From a virus, in IMG/VR virus record IMGVR_UViG_3300017971_000080, positions 1 through 50,987 of that record: a DNA stretch of 50,987 bases. One strand, 5' to 3'. Every line of letters begins with the position of its first letter. Within the stretch, counting starts at the first letter, position 1. The notes beneath the pieces were generated by a model. It saw only the letters and a list, made by a program, of their open reading frames with translations. It was not told the origin of the DNA and ran no database searches. The position numbers and the translations under genes were made by a program. Below are positions 30,171 through 38,015 of this stretch, piece after piece.

Positions 30171-30931
30171 AGACCAAGACAACTAGCCAGGAAGTCGGCC
30201 TAATCTTAGGTGACTTACATATGCCCTTCCAGCACAAAAGGGCAGTCCAGGCCGTCCACGGATTCGCCAAGGTCCTGAAGCCGAACTGGATAGGCGTACT
30301 TGGGGACCTCATCGACTTGGACCAGCTCTACTCCAAGGGGCCGTCGTTCTCCTGGCTGGCTGAACGCCTCGGCCGTCTACAACATGACCTGGACGAGGCG
30401 GCTGACTTCCTGGCAGAGTGGTTGTGGTTCGACAAGGTGCATGTCTTCGAGGGCAACCATGAACAACGGATCGCCAAGTACCTCCGTCGAGGCCACGGCG
30501 TCTTATCTGGCTTGCGTAACCTCAAACTTCAGCATCTTCTTAAGGTTACTGAGGAGCCGTTTGTCTGGCATCCGTGGGATAAGCCCTGGCGTGTAGGCAA
30601 GACCAACCTCTACTTGACACATGGGAGCCAACTGAAGGGCGAATCGGGCCAGTCTGCTGGCAAGCACATCCGTAAATGGAACTCCTCCGTCTTGCATGGG
30701 CATTCGCACCGGCTCGGGACGTACATCTGGAGAGCCGGCCCGAACCGTGTCTTGCAAGGCTTTGAGAACGGCTGCTTGTGCTCGCTCGATCCCCTCTACC
30801 GGCAGGGGCCACCCGATTGGCACTTGGGCTTCTCCGTCGTGACAGTCGAAGGCAAGCACTTCCAGGTCGAGCAAGTCCACCTCTTACCTAACCATACGTA
30901 CTGGTGGAGAGGTAAGTTACACCAATGGTAA
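30161..30931 (+). CDS. Metallophosphoesterase
   Basis: A 256-residue calcineurin-like enzyme with all core motifs: Asp18-x-His20 (GDLHMPF), Gly48-Asp49 (GDLIDL), Gly98-Asn99-His100-Glu101 (GNHE), His154 (LTHGS) and His179-Gly-His181-x-His183 (HGHSH). It would hydrolyse phosphomono- or diesters with two metals; phage relatives are thought to process nucleic acid or nucleotides. ATG at 30161 is preferred over 30155 because CGGAGGG sits eight bases upstream. It overlaps the preceding zinc-finger gene by ten bases. A second, unrelated phosphoesterase lies at 17863-19302. Confidence 0.8.
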   Translation: MPLKTKTTSQEVGLILGDLHMPFQHKRAVQAVHGFAKVLKPNWIGVLGDLIDLDQLYSKGPSFSWLAERLGRLQHDLDEAADFLAEWLWFDKVHVFEGNHEQRIAKYLRRGHGVLSGLRNLKLQHLLKVTEEPFVWHPWDKPWRVGKTNLYLTHGSQLKGESGQSAGKHIRKWNSSVLHGHSHRLGTYIWRAGPNRVLQGFENGCLCSLDPLYRQGPPDWHLGFSVVTVEGKHFQVEQVHLLPNHTYWWRGKLHQW

Positions 30932-30955
30932 CAGAAGCAGAAGAAGGAGCTGACA

Positions 30956-31252
30956 ATGCCAAAACCCAAGACCATCCCACGCGGCAGGGGCCGCCCTCCA
31001 GAAGAGCGGTATGAGTACACCATCTTAGTCGGCTGGGTGGATGAGTACCAGATGCTTCAGTGTCGGTATTACCACGTCGAGGCTCGTAACCCAGGCGAGG
31101 CGGAACTCAGCGTCATGCGTCAATTCGAGGTCGAAGACGACTCTGACGTAGAGTTAGATGGTGACCTGGTTGATACTCTGCCTGTAGTGCTGGAGGTGTT
31201 CCCAGGCTACTTGGACGGCCTCCATGCCAATCCTACCCCGCTCGAACCATAG
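30956..31252 (+). CDS. Hypothetical protein, 98 residues, PRGRGRP motif
   Basis: Starts MPKPKTIPRGRGRPPEERYE, an AT-hook-like basic/proline patch, then a small beta core (EYTILVGWVDEYQMLQCRY) and an acidic helix. Not recognised by family. AAGGAG lies about six bases before the ATG. A DNA-binding accessory role is possible. Confidence 0.55.
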   Translation: MPKPKTIPRGRGRPPEERYEYTILVGWVDEYQMLQCRYYHVEARNPGEAELSVMRQFEVEDDSDVELDGDLVDTLPVVLEVFPGYLDGLHANPTPLEP

Positions 31253-31271
31253 CCCAATAAGGAGACTGACA

Positions 31272-31517
31272 ATGGCTAAGGTGTACGTAGAACTAGACCT
31301 GGATACGGACGGCAAGGTCGATACGTTCGAGTTGGCTACAAATTTGTCCTGTCTCTTCAGCGACGCGGCAGGGAAGTACGGGCTGCCTCTTGTTCTTGAT
31401 CTTACTGTCTGGTCATCTTTATTTGACCTTAACTATGATATAACCATGCTTGCCGACGAGCTACGGGGAGAGCAAGCTTTGCTATCCCACCAAATAGAGG
31501 GGGATAAGCCATGTTAA
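31272..31517 (+). CDS. Hypothetical protein, 81 residues
   Basis: Not recognised. Acidic, beta then helix (KVYVELDLDTDGKVDTFELA; NLSCLFSDAAGKYGLPLVLD). GGAG lies before the ATG at 31272. Overlaps the Tat-leader gene by seven bases. Confidence 0.55.
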   Translation: MAKVYVELDLDTDGKVDTFELATNLSCLFSDAAGKYGLPLVLDLTVWSSLFDLNYDITMLADELRGEQALLSHQIEGDKPC

Positions 31518-31831
31518 GACGATCCTTCTTAAAAGCCGTCGCCGCAGCGGTGTGCGTGCCATTGGCCAAGCCCCTTGCTGCTCTTGCCTCTCGTGGCCAC
31601 ACGGAAGTAGTGGTTGATACCATCGAGTACACGGGCTCCTCTCCCTACTGGGGCAACTCCTTCATGGGCACGCCCCGCCCACTAACGGAGGCCGACCTGA
31701 ATAAGGCGTACTCTAACTTCCACATAGGCTACGTAACAATGGAGGAACTTTCAGCCCCCAAAGAGATCATTCGGGGTACAGCAGATGAGGCCGCCAGCGC
31801 AGAACTAAACGTCTTCTACGGATTCGCCTAA
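31511..31831 (+). CDS. Tat-type signal protein, 106 residues
   Basis: The N-terminus MLRRSFLKAVAAAVCVPLAK, followed by PLAALASRG, is a near-classical twin-arginine signal (RRSFLK, moderate hydrophobic core, Ala-x-Ala cleavage). Tat signals are rare in phage genomes. The mature about 80 residues look compact and beta-helical (VVVDTIEYTGSSPYWGNS; YSNFHIGYVTMEELSAPKEI) with no known family. It implies export of a folded phage protein to the host periplasm or cell surface. Cleavage is predicted near residue 27. Confidence 0.6.
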   Translation: MLRRSFLKAVAAAVCVPLAKPLAALASRGHTEVVVDTIEYTGSSPYWGNSFMGTPRPLTEADLNKAYSNFHIGYVTMEELSAPKEIIRGTADEAASAELNVFYGFA

Positions 31832-31832
31832 G

Positions 31833-32426
31833 ATGAAGAAGCCGAAGCTGCCATTCAAGAAGCTCTCCGTCGGAGTAGACAAGGAGGAGAAGCAGCCCTA
31901 CCTCTTCCCTGGCAGGCTGACACTCCGGTTGGACTACACTGAACTTCTAGCCGGCCTCCCTGCCGCCGCCGTGGACGCCGAAGCCTCCGCCGTCTCCATC
32001 CCAGTCGAGACAGTCCGTACAAGCCTCCGCCGATATGGAGCTGACTACCTCTTACTTGGGTATGAGCACGTCTCACGATGGGAAAGGAAGGGCCGCATCG
32101 AAGAGTTGGTCCAGAACGTCGCCACCAAGGACAGCGTGCGGTTCTCGAACTCACTCTTGAAGTTGGTGGCTGGGTGTCGCTACCCCTACCTCGTCTTGGA
32201 TATGCTGCCGTCTGGGATTTGGAGGCCGGAGGTTGACATCCTACGCACCCTGGACGTTGGGTGGATTCTCGACCGCCTACTTGGGATGATGGCCTTCTCC
32301 AACTTGAGGCTGATGTGGGGCTCACGCCGCTCCCCCAAGCCAGCCGTCCGCCGACGCCTGGGCGAAATCATCCTTCGCGTGATGGCCCACCACGTCATCG
32401 CCGACCACCTGAAAGGAGACCTGTAA
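31833..32426 (+). CDS. ERCC4/XPF-type nuclease-like protein
   Basis: A 197-residue protein whose middle matches the ERCC4 nuclease layout: VDKEEKQPYLFPG near the N-terminus, then GADYLLLGYEHVSRWERKGR and the following IEELVQNV, and RFSNSLLKLVAGCRYPYLVL. The core GDxnERKx3D pattern appears as ADY...ERKGRIEE, with Glu in place of the last Asp. The C-terminal third is basic (RRSPKPAVRRRLGEI). It would cut branched or overhanging DNA during replication and recombination, next to the Cas4-like and Sak4-like genes. The substituted residue lowers certainty that it is active. Confidence 0.6.
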   Translation: MKKPKLPFKKLSVGVDKEEKQPYLFPGRLTLRLDYTELLAGLPAAAVDAEASAVSIPVETVRTSLRRYGADYLLLGYEHVSRWERKGRIEELVQNVATKDSVRFSNSLLKLVAGCRYPYLVLDMLPSGIWRPEVDILRTLDVGWILDRLLGMMAFSNLRLMWGSRRSPKPAVRRRLGEIILRVMAHHVIADHLKGDL

Positions 32427-32427
32427 G

Positions 32428-32868
32428 ATGAACGTCGGCTGCAACTTACCCCCGCAACCCCAGCGTACCCGGCTTGTCTCCGAGGTAGAGGGCCTGGAGT
32501 TGGAAGACTCGGGGGAACGCCGCCAGGCCAGCACAGGAGCCCAACGTGACCGTGCCAAGGGCAAGGGCCGTTACGACTTGAACTCGCCCGTAGCCGACGC
32601 CGCCTTGGCCCGGATCAACGAACTTGGGGCGGAGAAGTACAGTGACCGCAACTGGGAGAAGGGTATGCCCCTCTCCTGGTACTTAGACTCGTGCCGGAGG
32701 CATCTCGTGCGGTGGGTCATGGGCGAGACCGGCGAGGACCACCTGGCCCAAGCCTTCTGGAACTTACACTCGGCCTTGCATACGCGGGAGATGATCCGCT
32801 TAGGTTTACTCCCAAAAGAATTGGACGATTTACCCTACTACCTACAGAAGACCCAGAAGAAGGAGTAA
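32428..32868 (+). CDS. dATP/dGTP diphosphohydrolase-like protein
   Basis: A 146-residue protein matching the DUF5664 (dATP/dGTP diphosphohydrolase N-terminal) family: GKGRYDLNSPVADAALARIN, then ELGAEKYSDRNWEKGMPLSW, RRHLVRWVMGETGEDHLAQA and FWNLHSALHTREM. The EKGMPLSWYLDS and GE-x-GEDHLAQAFWN motifs carry the acidic and aromatic residues expected to bind nucleotide and metal. It would hydrolyse purine dNTPs and reshape the nucleotide pool. AGGAGA precedes the ATG and the last codons (KKE) supply the next gene's ribosome site. Confidence 0.72.
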   Translation: MNVGCNLPPQPQRTRLVSEVEGLELEDSGERRQASTGAQRDRAKGKGRYDLNSPVADAALARINELGAEKYSDRNWEKGMPLSWYLDSCRRHLVRWVMGETGEDHLAQAFWNLHSALHTREMIRLGLLPKELDDLPYYLQKTQKKE

Positions 32869-32872
32869 TCCG

Positions 32873-34123
32873 ATGAAGAGAACTGCTGCCGGCCAATACA
32901 CTCCACCTCCCGGCCGTGAGTGTGACCTAGTTCACCTCACGAACAAGAGGGGGCGACTTCGACTCATCAAGGACATGCCCAAGCCAGAGCATGTACTTCG
33001 TGACCTGTACGGCGTCCTGCCGGAGAGCTATGCCATCTTCTACCCAGGTGTGCATAGCTCCGCCGTCCGTGATAAGACTGTCTGCAAACGTATTACTCTC
33101 TTCCGAGAGCGTCTCGGCCTTCGCTTCAAGGGCGAGTACAAGTCGGCCCTCTGGACAGGCTCGGCCTTCCACTTGGCAATGGCCGGGCTAGGCCGTGGGG
33201 ACCCCTGGCCCAAAGTCCAAACCGAATGCCAGGAGTGGTACTCCGACGAACTCCGCCTGGTCCAGGAGCAGGTGAATCGGATGGGCCTCCTGCCCTCCGG
33301 CAAATCTCTCAAGCAAGTCCAGGAGCAGATGGAGCTGGACTTCTGGAAGGCCCTGGCAATGGCTGCCGTCTTCGCCTCGACGTATCATAGGGACGCCGCC
33401 GAAGGCTTGGGCCAGAAACGCCTACTTGGGACCGAGATTGAGATTCAGGCCAAGTACGTCGGCAAGTCCGTCCCGCTCGTCGGCACGGTGGATTACGCCT
33501 TGTGGGACCCAGACGCCCAGACCATCGAGATCGGGGACTACAAGACCACCTCTGGCATTCCCTCCGAAGAGGCCACGGCCTTCGGCTTCGACTTGCAGCC
33601 GCACCTCTACCGCTTGCTGGCGATGTGTGCCTGGCCTGACTACCCCATCACTCACTTCATTCACAATGTCGTGGAGAAGCCCACCATCAAATACTGCGGC
33701 AAGGACCCTACTCCGGCCGACTACATCAAACGTGTAGAGCAGTGGTACGACGACACCACCACCAAACGCGAGAAGGAGAAGGCCCCTGTCCTCCGTAGCC
33801 GTGTAGCCTTCATCGGGAAACGCCCGCCACGAGACATCCTCGGCCACATCGAGGAGACAGCTAAGCTCCTCACTGGCAACATCGACTTGGCCAAGTACCC
33901 CCGCTGCTCGAATAAGTACGTCTGTATGGGCATCGGCGGCAAGGACCCTTGCCCTTACTTGGCCTTGTGCCAGTATGACCACCCGAGGAACTGGCGGGGC
34001 CTCCTCTCCGAGTCCGGCCCCTATCAGCAAGAACACCGCGACTTCCCCTTGAAGGTCCTGGACCAGATGCCAACCACTACCACTAAGAAGGAGCTGCCCA
34101 ATGAAACGACCAGCCAAACGTAA
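32873..34123 (+). CDS. Cas4/RecB-type PD-(D/E)XK exonuclease with Fe-S-type cysteines
   Basis: A 416-residue nuclease. The catalytic core is Asp207 (LVGTVDYAL), Asp222 and Lys224 in EIGDYKTTS, and the QxxxY motif at Gln242 (FDLQPHLYRL). Residues 345-366 hold four Cys (PRCSNKYVCMGIGG, then CPYLALCQY) in the pattern of the Cas4/AddB iron-sulphur domain. It would degrade DNA ends or prepare 3' tails for the recombinase. It sits between the dNTP hydrolase gene and a Sak4-like gene, with its end overlapping the latter by 23 bases. Confidence 0.75.
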   Translation: MKRTAAGQYTPPPGRECDLVHLTNKRGRLRLIKDMPKPEHVLRDLYGVLPESYAIFYPGVHSSAVRDKTVCKRITLFRERLGLRFKGEYKSALWTGSAFHLAMAGLGRGDPWPKVQTECQEWYSDELRLVQEQVNRMGLLPSGKSLKQVQEQMELDFWKALAMAAVFASTYHRDAAEGLGQKRLLGTEIEIQAKYVGKSVPLVGTVDYALWDPDAQTIEIGDYKTTSGIPSEEATAFGFDLQPHLYRLLAMCAWPDYPITHFIHNVVEKPTIKYCGKDPTPADYIKRVEQWYDDTTTKREKEKAPVLRSRVAFIGKRPPRDILGHIEETAKLLTGNIDLAKYPRCSNKYVCMGIGGKDPCPYLALCQYDHPRNWRGLLSESGPYQQEHRDFPLKVLDQMPTTTTKKELPNETTSQT

Positions 34124-35129
34124 GTCACCCCCGGCCCGCCAGACACTAGAGCTGGACTCCGGCGAAGCCTTGGACATCCCAGCCTTGCCGGCCAAGTACG
34201 CCAACTTGGCTACAGCAGGCGGCCGGGACTTCAACCCAGTCCCGCACGACAACTTGAGGCTGTTCTTCGCCGGCCCAGTCGGCGAGGGCAAGACCACCTT
34301 CGCCTGCTCTGACCCTATGGCCGCCATCCTGGACTTCGAGAACAAGACCTCCGCCGTCGGCCGCTTCGCCCCCGGCACCCACGCCTTCTACTTACGGACT
34401 ATCCCTGAGTATGAGGACTTCTTCCGTGACTTGATCTCGGACGCACACCACGGCAGGCAGGTATTCAAGCGGATTTGGTTCGACGTAATCGACTCCTTCG
34501 CCGCTGCCGTCCGTGCCCACCTTACTGGGGAGAAGGGTTACTTCACCTTCAAGGACGACCGAGGCCGTATCTCCGTCGCGGACGCCGCCCGTCGAGGCAT
34601 GGAAGGTGCCGGCTGGGATGACATCAACAAGTTCGTCACAGGATGGATTGGTGCCCTCTATGCAGCGGGATATTCTTGGGGCGTGCTCTGTCACATTCGG
34701 GAGAAGATACTCACACGGACGGATGGCACCTCCACCGTCCATAGCGAGACGGACGTGACCCCCCGCATCCGTGACTACCTCCACAACAACTCCGAATATG
34801 GTGGAGTCATCGAGCGTGTAGATGACGTAGACATCCAGGTCATCGGCGGACGTAAGCGAGGAGTCAACGTCTCCAAGTATGCCCTCGTCCTCGATGCCAG
34901 TCAGGCCGTCACGCCTACCAGGCAGCACATCCCACTCGTCGAGGAGGTAATCGAGCTGCCGCTGTTCGGCGGCTACGTGGCGTTCGCCCAAGCCTATGAC
35001 GTGGCCGTTGAGGAGAGACGCCAGCTTCTACTGAAGAATGAGTCGGACGAGTCGGCATCTGAGGCTGCTGCCAAGCCACGCCTTCGCAAACGCCTCCGTG
35101 CCGCCACCCCCAAGCAGAAGAAGGAGTAA
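34101..35129 (+). CDS. Sak4-like RecA-fold ATPase (single-strand annealing/recombination)
   Basis: A 342-residue protein with Walker A GPVGEGKTTF (58-67) and Walker B-like RIWFDVIDSF (124-133) in a RecA/AAA_24-type core. The sensor region includes GVLCHIREKI and DVTPRIRDYL. It resembles Sak4 phage annealases, which pair single strands with the help of an SSB. The N-terminus and C-terminus are basic and Ala-rich. Neighbours (Cas4-type nuclease upstream, SSB-like protein downstream) match a recombination module. The last codons (QKKE) again form the ribosome site of the next gene. Confidence 0.72.
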   Translation: MKRPAKRKSPPARQTLELDSGEALDIPALPAKYANLATAGGRDFNPVPHDNLRLFFAGPVGEGKTTFACSDPMAAILDFENKTSAVGRFAPGTHAFYLRTIPEYEDFFRDLISDAHHGRQVFKRIWFDVIDSFAAAVRAHLTGEKGYFTFKDDRGRISVADAARRGMEGAGWDDINKFVTGWIGALYAAGYSWGVLCHIREKILTRTDGTSTVHSETDVTPRIRDYLHNNSEYGGVIERVDDVDIQVIGGRKRGVNVSKYALVLDASQAVTPTRQHIPLVEEVIELPLFGGYVAFAQAYDVAVEERRQLLLKNESDESASEAAAKPRLRKRLRAATPKQKKE

Positions 35130-35133
35130 GACC

Positions 35134-35373
35134 ATGCCAACCGACACCGAAATGTTAGACTGGCTCCAACGCCAACGATGCCCATACAGATGTGACACCG
35201 GCCCTGGCGTCGGAGTCATCTTCCGCTGGAGCGAGACCGGCCGGGGCTGGCGTCTGCACGAAACGGCCCTCACCCAAGAGGCCATCGACGCCGGAGCCCG
35301 TAAGGACGTTCGAGAATCCATCCAGATTGCGATGGCTAAGTACCCAGACGAACCCACATTGCCACAAGTGTAA
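35134..35373 (+). CDS. Hypothetical protein, 79 residues
   Basis: Not recognised. A helix-loop start (TDTEMLDWLQRQRCPYRC) followed by a beta pair (GVGVIFRWSETGRGWRLHET) and a C-terminal helix (RKDVRESIQIAMAKYPDE). AAGAAGGAG lies about nine bases before the ATG, inside the Sak4 3' end. Located between Sak4 and SSB-like genes, so possibly part of the recombination module. Confidence 0.55.
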   Translation: MPTDTEMLDWLQRQRCPYRCDTGPGVGVIFRWSETGRGWRLHETALTQEAIDAGARKDVRESIQIAMAKYPDEPTLPQV

Positions 35374-35412
35374 GTGGCAGGTTAGCTAACCCTTACAGTA
35401 GGAGTACAGCAC

Positions 35413-36177
35413 ATGGCAAAGCAGAAGAAGACTGCTGCCCCCAAGGCCCCCCAGGCTACACAGCCGAAGTCCGCCGGCACAGGGAAGCCGGCCCGATCCA
35501 AGTCGTCTGCTGGGGACGGCTTCGACCGGCGACGATTTGCACAGTTGGCCAAGCAACGCCAGGAAGCCTTCGCTAAGGCCCAGGCCCCCACTGGCGGCTG
35601 GTTCCCCCCGCCCGGTAGGTACATCGCTCGCCTCGTCGGTTGCCGTCGTGGCTTCTTCGAGAAAGGCAAGAATGCCGGCGAAGCCTACGCCAGCCTCCGC
35701 CTGGAGATCGCGGCCGTCCGCGAATGCTCCGACCCGGACCCCGACAAGCTCATCGGCAAGTCCTTCTCCTCGCCCCCGTGCAACACGTCCGAGAAGGGCC
35801 TTCCCTTCTTCAAGGGCCAGATCGAGGCCGTGGTCGGCCCCACCGATGATCTGCTCGTAGGTGCAGAGGAGATGGCCAACATCGCCGACGAGGGCACCCA
35901 GTACCTCGAAGTCGTGACGGCCCAGCAGGTCACGCCCCAAGGCACCTACCCTCGTGCCTACATCAATGGCCAGGCCGACCCGCCCGACGACGACGACCAG
36001 CCCCAGGCCCCAAGCGACGATGATGACGGGGATGAGGTCTCAGTCGGGGACAAGGTGGTCACGCCCGAAGAGGCCGAGGGCACCATCACGGCCATCTATG
36101 ACGACGGCACGGTCGAGGTCGAACTCGACAACGGCGTGGTGGAGCAGTGGGACGCCGCCGACATGACTCTGGCGTAG
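35413..36177 (+). CDS. Putative SSB-like recombination partner with acidic C-terminal region
   Basis: A 254-residue protein. Residues 1-50 are basic and Ala/Lys-rich; residues about 55-180 look like an OB-type core (PPPGRYIARLVGCRRGFFEK; YASLRLEIAAVRECSDP). An Asp-rich linker follows (DPPDDDDQPQAPSDDDDGDE), then an SH3/Tudor-like mini-domain (VGDKVVTPEEAEGTITAIYD). SSBs often use an acidic tail for partner binding, and phage SSB-like genes commonly follow Sak4 genes. Function inferred from position and architecture. A strong G/C hairpin follows the stop. Confidence 0.5.
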   Translation: MAKQKKTAAPKAPQATQPKSAGTGKPARSKSSAGDGFDRRRFAQLAKQRQEAFAKAQAPTGGWFPPPGRYIARLVGCRRGFFEKGKNAGEAYASLRLEIAAVRECSDPDPDKLIGKSFSSPPCNTSEKGLPFFKGQIEAVVGPTDDLLVGAEEMANIADEGTQYLEVVTAQQVTPQGTYPRAYINGQADPPDDDDQPQAPSDDDDGDEVSVGDKVVTPEEAEGTITAIYDDGTVEVELDNGVVEQWDAADMTLA

Positions 36178-36199
36178 TAGCGGTTCCTTCTATGGGTAC

Positions 36200-36230
36200 G
36201 GTGGGGGGTGGGTACATCCTGCCCCCCACC
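36200..36230 (+). terminator. G6/C6 hairpin after the SSB-like gene
   Basis: A perfect 9-bp stem, GGTGGGGGG (36200-36208) with CCCCCCACC (36222-36230), 13-base loop, 22 bases after the stop. No T-run. It belongs to the same type as the hairpins after the capsid and 325-residue virion protein genes. Confidence 0.55.
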
Positions 36231-36256
36231 ACTTCCGCTTACGTAGGAGCTGCTAG

Positions 36257-37426
36257 ATGTCAGAACAACCCATAGTAACGAGCCCGCTGACTCGGCTCCG
36301 CAACTTGTACCGGAAGAAGCTCCGGCTTGGACAAGACGACCTACCAGTCGTGGACTACATCGCCTCCACCATAGCTGCTGTCAGGCTAGGGGAAGCGACG
36401 GAGCTGGTCTGGTCCTGGCTCAAAGGCCCTCCCGGCGTAGGCAAGACAGAAATCTGCCGCCCGGTCATGCCCTTGGACTACACCCAAGCCATCGACACCC
36501 TGACCCAGAACTCACTCGTGTCTGGATTGGTGGATGAGAGCGGACGGGACTTCTCCTTGATACCGGAGCTGGATGGGAAGCTCCTCATCATCAAGGACTT
36601 CACGGCTATACTGCGGAAGGACCCGAAGGTCCTCGATGCCATCATGGGCCAACTCCGTGCTATCTTCGATGGGAGCTACACGGCGGCATTCGGCTCGAAG
36701 GGTCTCTGTCCGTACACGGCCCGATTCGGGATCATAGCCTGTGTCACGCCTGAGATCGACTGGATTCCAAGCCCGAACCTCAACTTGGGTGAAAGGTTTA
36801 TCTCCTTACGGATTGGACGACGGTTGCCGCCGAGGAACGTCCGCTGGAAAGAGGACGTGAAGATGCTGAACCGCTCGGGCAGCAAGGCCGTCTGGCGTCT
36901 CGAACTTGCACAGGAGATGGAACGCCTACTACTGCCGATACAGAAGCCGATCAAAGACTGGGCTCCTCCCATGCTCGACCCGAACTCCCCCGAGACGGAG
37001 AGGCTCCTATCCACTGCCGATCTTGTGACTCGCTTTAGGGCTCTCCCAGTCAAGAGCCGACTCAGCACACCAGAGACACCCAAACGCCTCCTGCATCAGT
37101 TGCACCAGATGGCTGGGGCCAGAGCCTTCCTCGACGACCGCGAAGACTGGTCTAAGGAAGACTTCGACTTGGTGGTGAGAGTAGGCTACGACTCACTGCC
37201 AGCAGAAGCGTTAGCCTTCTTACGGGCGTTGTGGAAGGCCGGCACTATCTCATCCGATGACCTGGCACGCAGGACCAACATCACGTATGAGAGAGTGCGA
37301 GCCATCTGCAACCAGTATGTCGAGTCCGGCCTCATCATTCGCCGGCAGAAAGGCACAAGTTGGAGCCTCAGCAAGGAGGCCATCTACCTCTTAGAAACGT
37401 CACGACTTATGGAGGCTGCCCCATGA
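36257..37426 (+). CDS. AAA+ ATPase with C-terminal winged helix, candidate replicative helicase or loader
   Basis: A 389-residue P-loop protein: Walker A GPPGVGKTE (57-65), Walker B-like KLLIIKDFT (Asp114), and a probable arginine-finger region (GERFISLRIGRRLPPR). The C-terminus holds a winged helix-turn-helix (RRTNITYERVRAICNQYV). No DnaB-type helicase or DnaG-type primase was recognised elsewhere, so this is the best candidate for a helicase or helicase loader; a transcription or recombination ATPase is also possible. ATG with GTAGGAG upstream. It ends in an ATGA overlap with the next gene. Confidence 0.6.
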   Translation: MSEQPIVTSPLTRLRNLYRKKLRLGQDDLPVVDYIASTIAAVRLGEATELVWSWLKGPPGVGKTEICRPVMPLDYTQAIDTLTQNSLVSGLVDESGRDFSLIPELDGKLLIIKDFTAILRKDPKVLDAIMGQLRAIFDGSYTAAFGSKGLCPYTARFGIIACVTPEIDWIPSPNLNLGERFISLRIGRRLPPRNVRWKEDVKMLNRSGSKAVWRLELAQEMERLLLPIQKPIKDWAPPMLDPNSPETERLLSTADLVTRFRALPVKSRLSTPETPKRLLHQLHQMAGARAFLDDREDWSKEDFDLVVRVGYDSLPAEALAFLRALWKAGTISSDDLARRTNITYERVRAICNQYVESGLIIRRQKGTSWSLSKEAIYLLETSRLMEAAP

Positions 37427-37740
37427 ACGGCTTGAGTAACCCGAGTCCTCGTACACATACGCGACTGGCTAATTCGGCTACTGTAGGCATACTTCAATGT
37501 AGCAGGTGCCGCTGGATAGATAGGGGGACTACGTTTGGGAACCCCTACTACATCGGGCCGAACGGCACACGAGAAGAGGTGATCCTCCAGTACAGGGAAT
37601 GGTTCCAGCGACGTATGCAAGTTGACCGACAGTTCGAGAAGGACGTGAGAAAACTGGCTGGTAAGATTCTTGTCTGCTGGTGCTACCCCCAGCCCTGCCA
37701 CGGAGATGTCATCATCGAGTGGCTAGAGGAGAACGTATGA
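37423..37740 (+). CDS. DUF4326 family protein
   Basis: A 105-residue protein with the DUF4326 signatures: RGTTFGNPYYIG, NGTREEVILQYREWF and the closing GKILVCWCYPQPCHGDV. The CWC-x-PQPCHGD cluster and the GNP loop are the family's conserved core; the function is unknown. Common in phages, where it may modify host or phage molecules. The start overlaps the preceding stop by four bases. Confidence 0.78.
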   Translation: MNGLSNPSPRTHTRLANSATVGILQCSRCRWIDRGTTFGNPYYIGPNGTREEVILQYREWFQRRMQVDRQFEKDVRKLAGKILVCWCYPQPCHGDVIIEWLEENV

Positions 37741-38015
37741 TGAAGCATCAGCACTCTAACTCTCAGTACAAGCGGTATCGTCGGCGGCTGGACCGGGCGA
37801 CCGACCTCGTGGAGAGCCTCTTAGTAGCTATGGCGGACCTGGCCTCCTACAGGGGCGAGGGGAAGCCCTCCTACCGCTGCTACCTGGAGATGTCCCTGAA
37901 GGCCCGGCGGTATCTCGCCGCCGGCCTCCGTGACCGCGACGAACTCTTACGCTTCGTTGGAGACTTCACCCATGATGAAGATGACTCTACTACTTCTACT
38001 GCTGATAGGGAGTAG
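37737..38015 (+). CDS. Hypothetical protein, 92 residues
   Basis: Not recognised. Basic helical start (YKRYRRRLDRATDLVESLLV) then a second helix (SYRCYLEMSLKARRYLAAGL) and an acidic tail. Overlaps the DUF4326 stop by four bases (ATG at 37737, with a second ATG at 37740) and the dockerin-like lipoprotein by 44 bases. Confidence 0.55.
   Translation: MMKHQHSNSQYKRYRRRLDRATDLVESLLVAMADLASYRGEGKPSYRCYLEMSLKARRYLAAGLRDRDELLRFVGDFTHDEDDSTTSTADRE

Noticed and set aside
33422-34378. 318-codon minus-strand frame opposite the Cas4-like and Sak4-like genes
   Set aside because: Gly/Val/Arg-rich antisense shadow; the plus-strand frames contain catalytic motifs.
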